From: Rhodospirillaceae bacterium
GTDB lineage: Bacteria > Pseudomonadota > Alphaproteobacteria > Rhodospirillales > Casp-alpha2
Assembly (NCBI GenBank): GCA_016845145.1
Contig: JAERTE010000119.1
Span: forward strand, 32,579-96,578
Direction: 5' to 3'
DNA: 64,000 nt
Both the position numbers and the translations under genes were made by a program. Below the pieces are notes generated by a model, which had not been told where the DNA came from, searched no databases, and saw only the letters and a list, made by a program, of their open reading frames with translations. Below are positions 62,915 through 64,000 of this stretch, piece by piece (the stretch's first letter is position 1; every line of letters begins with the position of its first letter).

Positions 62915-62959
62915 CCTCCGGAACGGCGTGCATGTACGTCGTTCCGGGGGATTTTTTTT
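62915..62959 (+). terminator. Strong hairpin and T-run between tctC and tctB
   Basis: A 14-bp stem (62915-62928 pairing with 62937-62950, two G-U pairs) with loop TGCATGTA, then ATTTTTTTT. It ends transcription of tctC partially and favours binding-protein excess over the permease. Confidence 0.78.
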
Positions 62960-62981
62960 AGCCATTGTTAAGGGCACGCTC

Positions 62982-63539
62982 ATGGGCACTCTTCGTTACA
63001 GAACCAAAATCGAATTCGGTGTTACAGCTGCCGTATTCGTGATTGCCGGTTTTTTCGCCATCTTGGCATGGGACATCAACCCCAATTCCGACGAAGCTAT
63101 CGGGCCGCGTTTCGTGCCCATGTTCATTGCCGTATCCATGTTGGCTTTGGGTGCGCTGATTTCCTTTAACGCAATTCGCAATAATGACAACCGAAACGCG
63201 CCGATTGCCTCCGACGGAGATTTGATCCCCGCGGAGGCCTACGAAGAAGATGATTTTGGTTTTCGGGATGCGGACGTCAGCAGTGTCTTCTGGGTGATCG
63301 GTTGTGGAATCCTTTATATCGTCTTGTTCGCGGCGCTAGGGTATTTCCTGTCCACCTTGGTCGGGCTGGCCTTGATCATGATGGCGTTCGGCAACCGCAA
63401 TCCGGTCGCTCTGATCGCTTATCCGTTGGGCGGCGCCATTGTTTATCAATACATTTTCATGGGGCTCATGGGGTTGCACGATCCTGCTGGAGACCTCATC
63501 GACTTCACCGCCATCTCCGGCATTATTTCTGGAAACTGA
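62982..63539 (+). CDS. tctB: Tripartite tricarboxylate transporter small permease (TctB)
   Basis: A 185-residue membrane protein with four hydrophobic segments, including VTAAVFVIAGFFAILAW and ALGYFLSTLVGLALIMMAF. Conserved TctB patterns are IGPRFVPMFIA and PLGGAIVYQYIF. The ATG at 62982 is used as AAGGG precedes it and the stem-loop lies upstream. It partners TctA. Confidence 0.88.
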   Translation: MGTLRYRTKIEFGVTAAVFVIAGFFAILAWDINPNSDEAIGPRFVPMFIAVSMLALGALISFNAIRNNDNRNAPIASDGDLIPAEAYEEDDFGFRDADVSSVFWVIGCGILYIVLFAALGYFLSTLVGLALIMMAFGNRNPVALIAYPLGGAIVYQYIFMGLMGLHDPAGDLIDFTAISGIISGN

Positions 63540-63568
63540 AGCCGGTGGTCTCAAGAAGGACATAAACC

Positions 63569-64000
63569 ATGGTTGATCTTTTTGCCGGCTTTGGTGCCTT
63601 GGCGGCCAATCCCGAAGCGCTCTTTTTCACTTTTCTAGCGGCGTTGGTCGGTATCATTTTCGGCGCATTGCCGGGCCTGACCGCATCGGCGGCCATTGCC
63701 ATGCTGTTGCCTTTGTCGTTCCATTTGGGTGCGTTGCCTGCCCTCGCATTCTTGTATGTGATCGGCAAGTCCGGTCGCTACGGCGGATCCATCGCAGCAA
63801 TCTTGTTCAATACACCGGGCACGGCCGCATCCGCTGCGACCATGCAGGACGGTTATCCCATGACCCAGCGGGGTGAGGCCGGGAAAGCTCTGAAGACGGC
63901 GACCTTGGCTTCCGTGGTCGGTGACTTTTTCGGCGAAATCATCCTGATTTTCGGCGCTGTCTATATCGCCAGCTACACCAAAACCTTCGGCCCCACGGAA
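63569..64000 (+). CDS. tctA: Tripartite tricarboxylate transporter large permease (TctA), partial
   Basis: The first 144 codons of a TctA permease, cut by the window end. Visible: ALVGIIFGALPGLTASAAIA, then PLSFHLGALPALAFLYVIGK, and YGGSIAAILFNTPGTAASAA, all family hallmarks (the NTPG motif is diagnostic). AAGGA precedes the ATG 10 bases upstream. Confidence 0.93.
   Translation, partial: MVDLFAGFGALAANPEALFFTFLAALVGIIFGALPGLTASAAIAMLLPLSFHLGALPALAFLYVIGKSGRYGGSIAAILFNTPGTAASAATMQDGYPMTQRGEAGKALKTATLASVVGDFFGEIILIFGAVYIASYTKTFGPTE

Noticed and set aside
1..64000. CRISPR arrays, insertion sequences, prophage or integrase genes
   Set aside because: No direct repeat arrays with spacers, transposase or integrase motifs were found in the genes or gaps.

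Overview
The window is dense, high-GC bacterial DNA with almost no mobile-element signal. Gene content (Tat-secreted SoxY, DUF1491, DUF2946, MaoC, HIT, many TRAP and tripartite tricarboxylate transporters, CaiB/BaiF and acyl-CoA ligases, coenzyme F420 genes) fits a heterotrophic, probably marine or soil alphaproteobacterium of Rhodospirillales type. That placement is inference; no rRNA or tRNA gene was found.

Layout. (1) 1-5886: a coenzyme F420 module on the plus strand: the tail of a luciferase-like F420-type oxidoreductase, an acyl-CoA ligase, a hotdog thioesterase, F420:NADP reductase, CofC and a fused CofG/CofH (FbiC). (2) 6374-12402: housekeeping and orphan genes, including a proton antiporter and a glutamate-synthase-like flavoprotein whose Rieske-like domain has lost a cysteine ligand. 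(3) 12431-16404: a TtrS/TtrR-like two-component system followed by a secreted DsrE-like protein, SoxY and SoxZ, a reduced sulfur-oxidation island. (4) 16401-24102: a TPP enzyme, a candidate small RNA with a strong terminator, a universal stress protein, a Na/Pi cotransporter, a 30-residue lysine-heptad peptide with its own ribosome site and terminator, and a CoA-transferase. (5) 24161-32895: acyl-CoA ligase, an internally deleted SDR, LysR, a TcuA-like flavoprotein and a TAXI-TRAP transporter. (6) 32912-41737: hisG, a copper-handling pair, a dioxygenase/SDR pair, an ammonium transporter with a sigma-54-like promoter, a secreted ricin-type lectin, class III alcohol dehydrogenase, a helix-hairpin-helix/histone-H1-like protein and PPK2. 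(7) 41765-48511: one minus-strand catabolic cluster (aromatic-type flavin monooxygenase, SDR, aldehyde dehydrogenase, TRAP transporter). (8) 48839-64000: hemerythrin, then a divergent catabolic locus.

The most interesting locus is 49225-62893. A MarR regulator sits in an operon with HyuA and HyuB on the minus strand. Divergently there are a molybdenum hydroxylase (FAD subunit plus a fused 2Fe-2S/molybdopterin subunit), a 6-hydroxynicotinate-reductase-like iron-sulfur protein, a UPF0280 protein, a DUF1185 protein and a UbiD decarboxylase, followed by a tripartite tricarboxylate transporter. The intergenic region carries a TTGACA promoter overlapped by a 26-bp palindrome. The set reads as a complete hydroxylate, reduce, hydrolyse and decarboxylate route for an N-heterocyclic carboxylate, with ATP-dependent lactam opening by HyuAB in place of an enamidase. 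The substrate is not known.

Second theme: polyphosphate and phosphate. A Na/Pi cotransporter is followed by the lysine-heptad peptide, and PPK2 is divergent from a lysine-rich DNA-binding protein.
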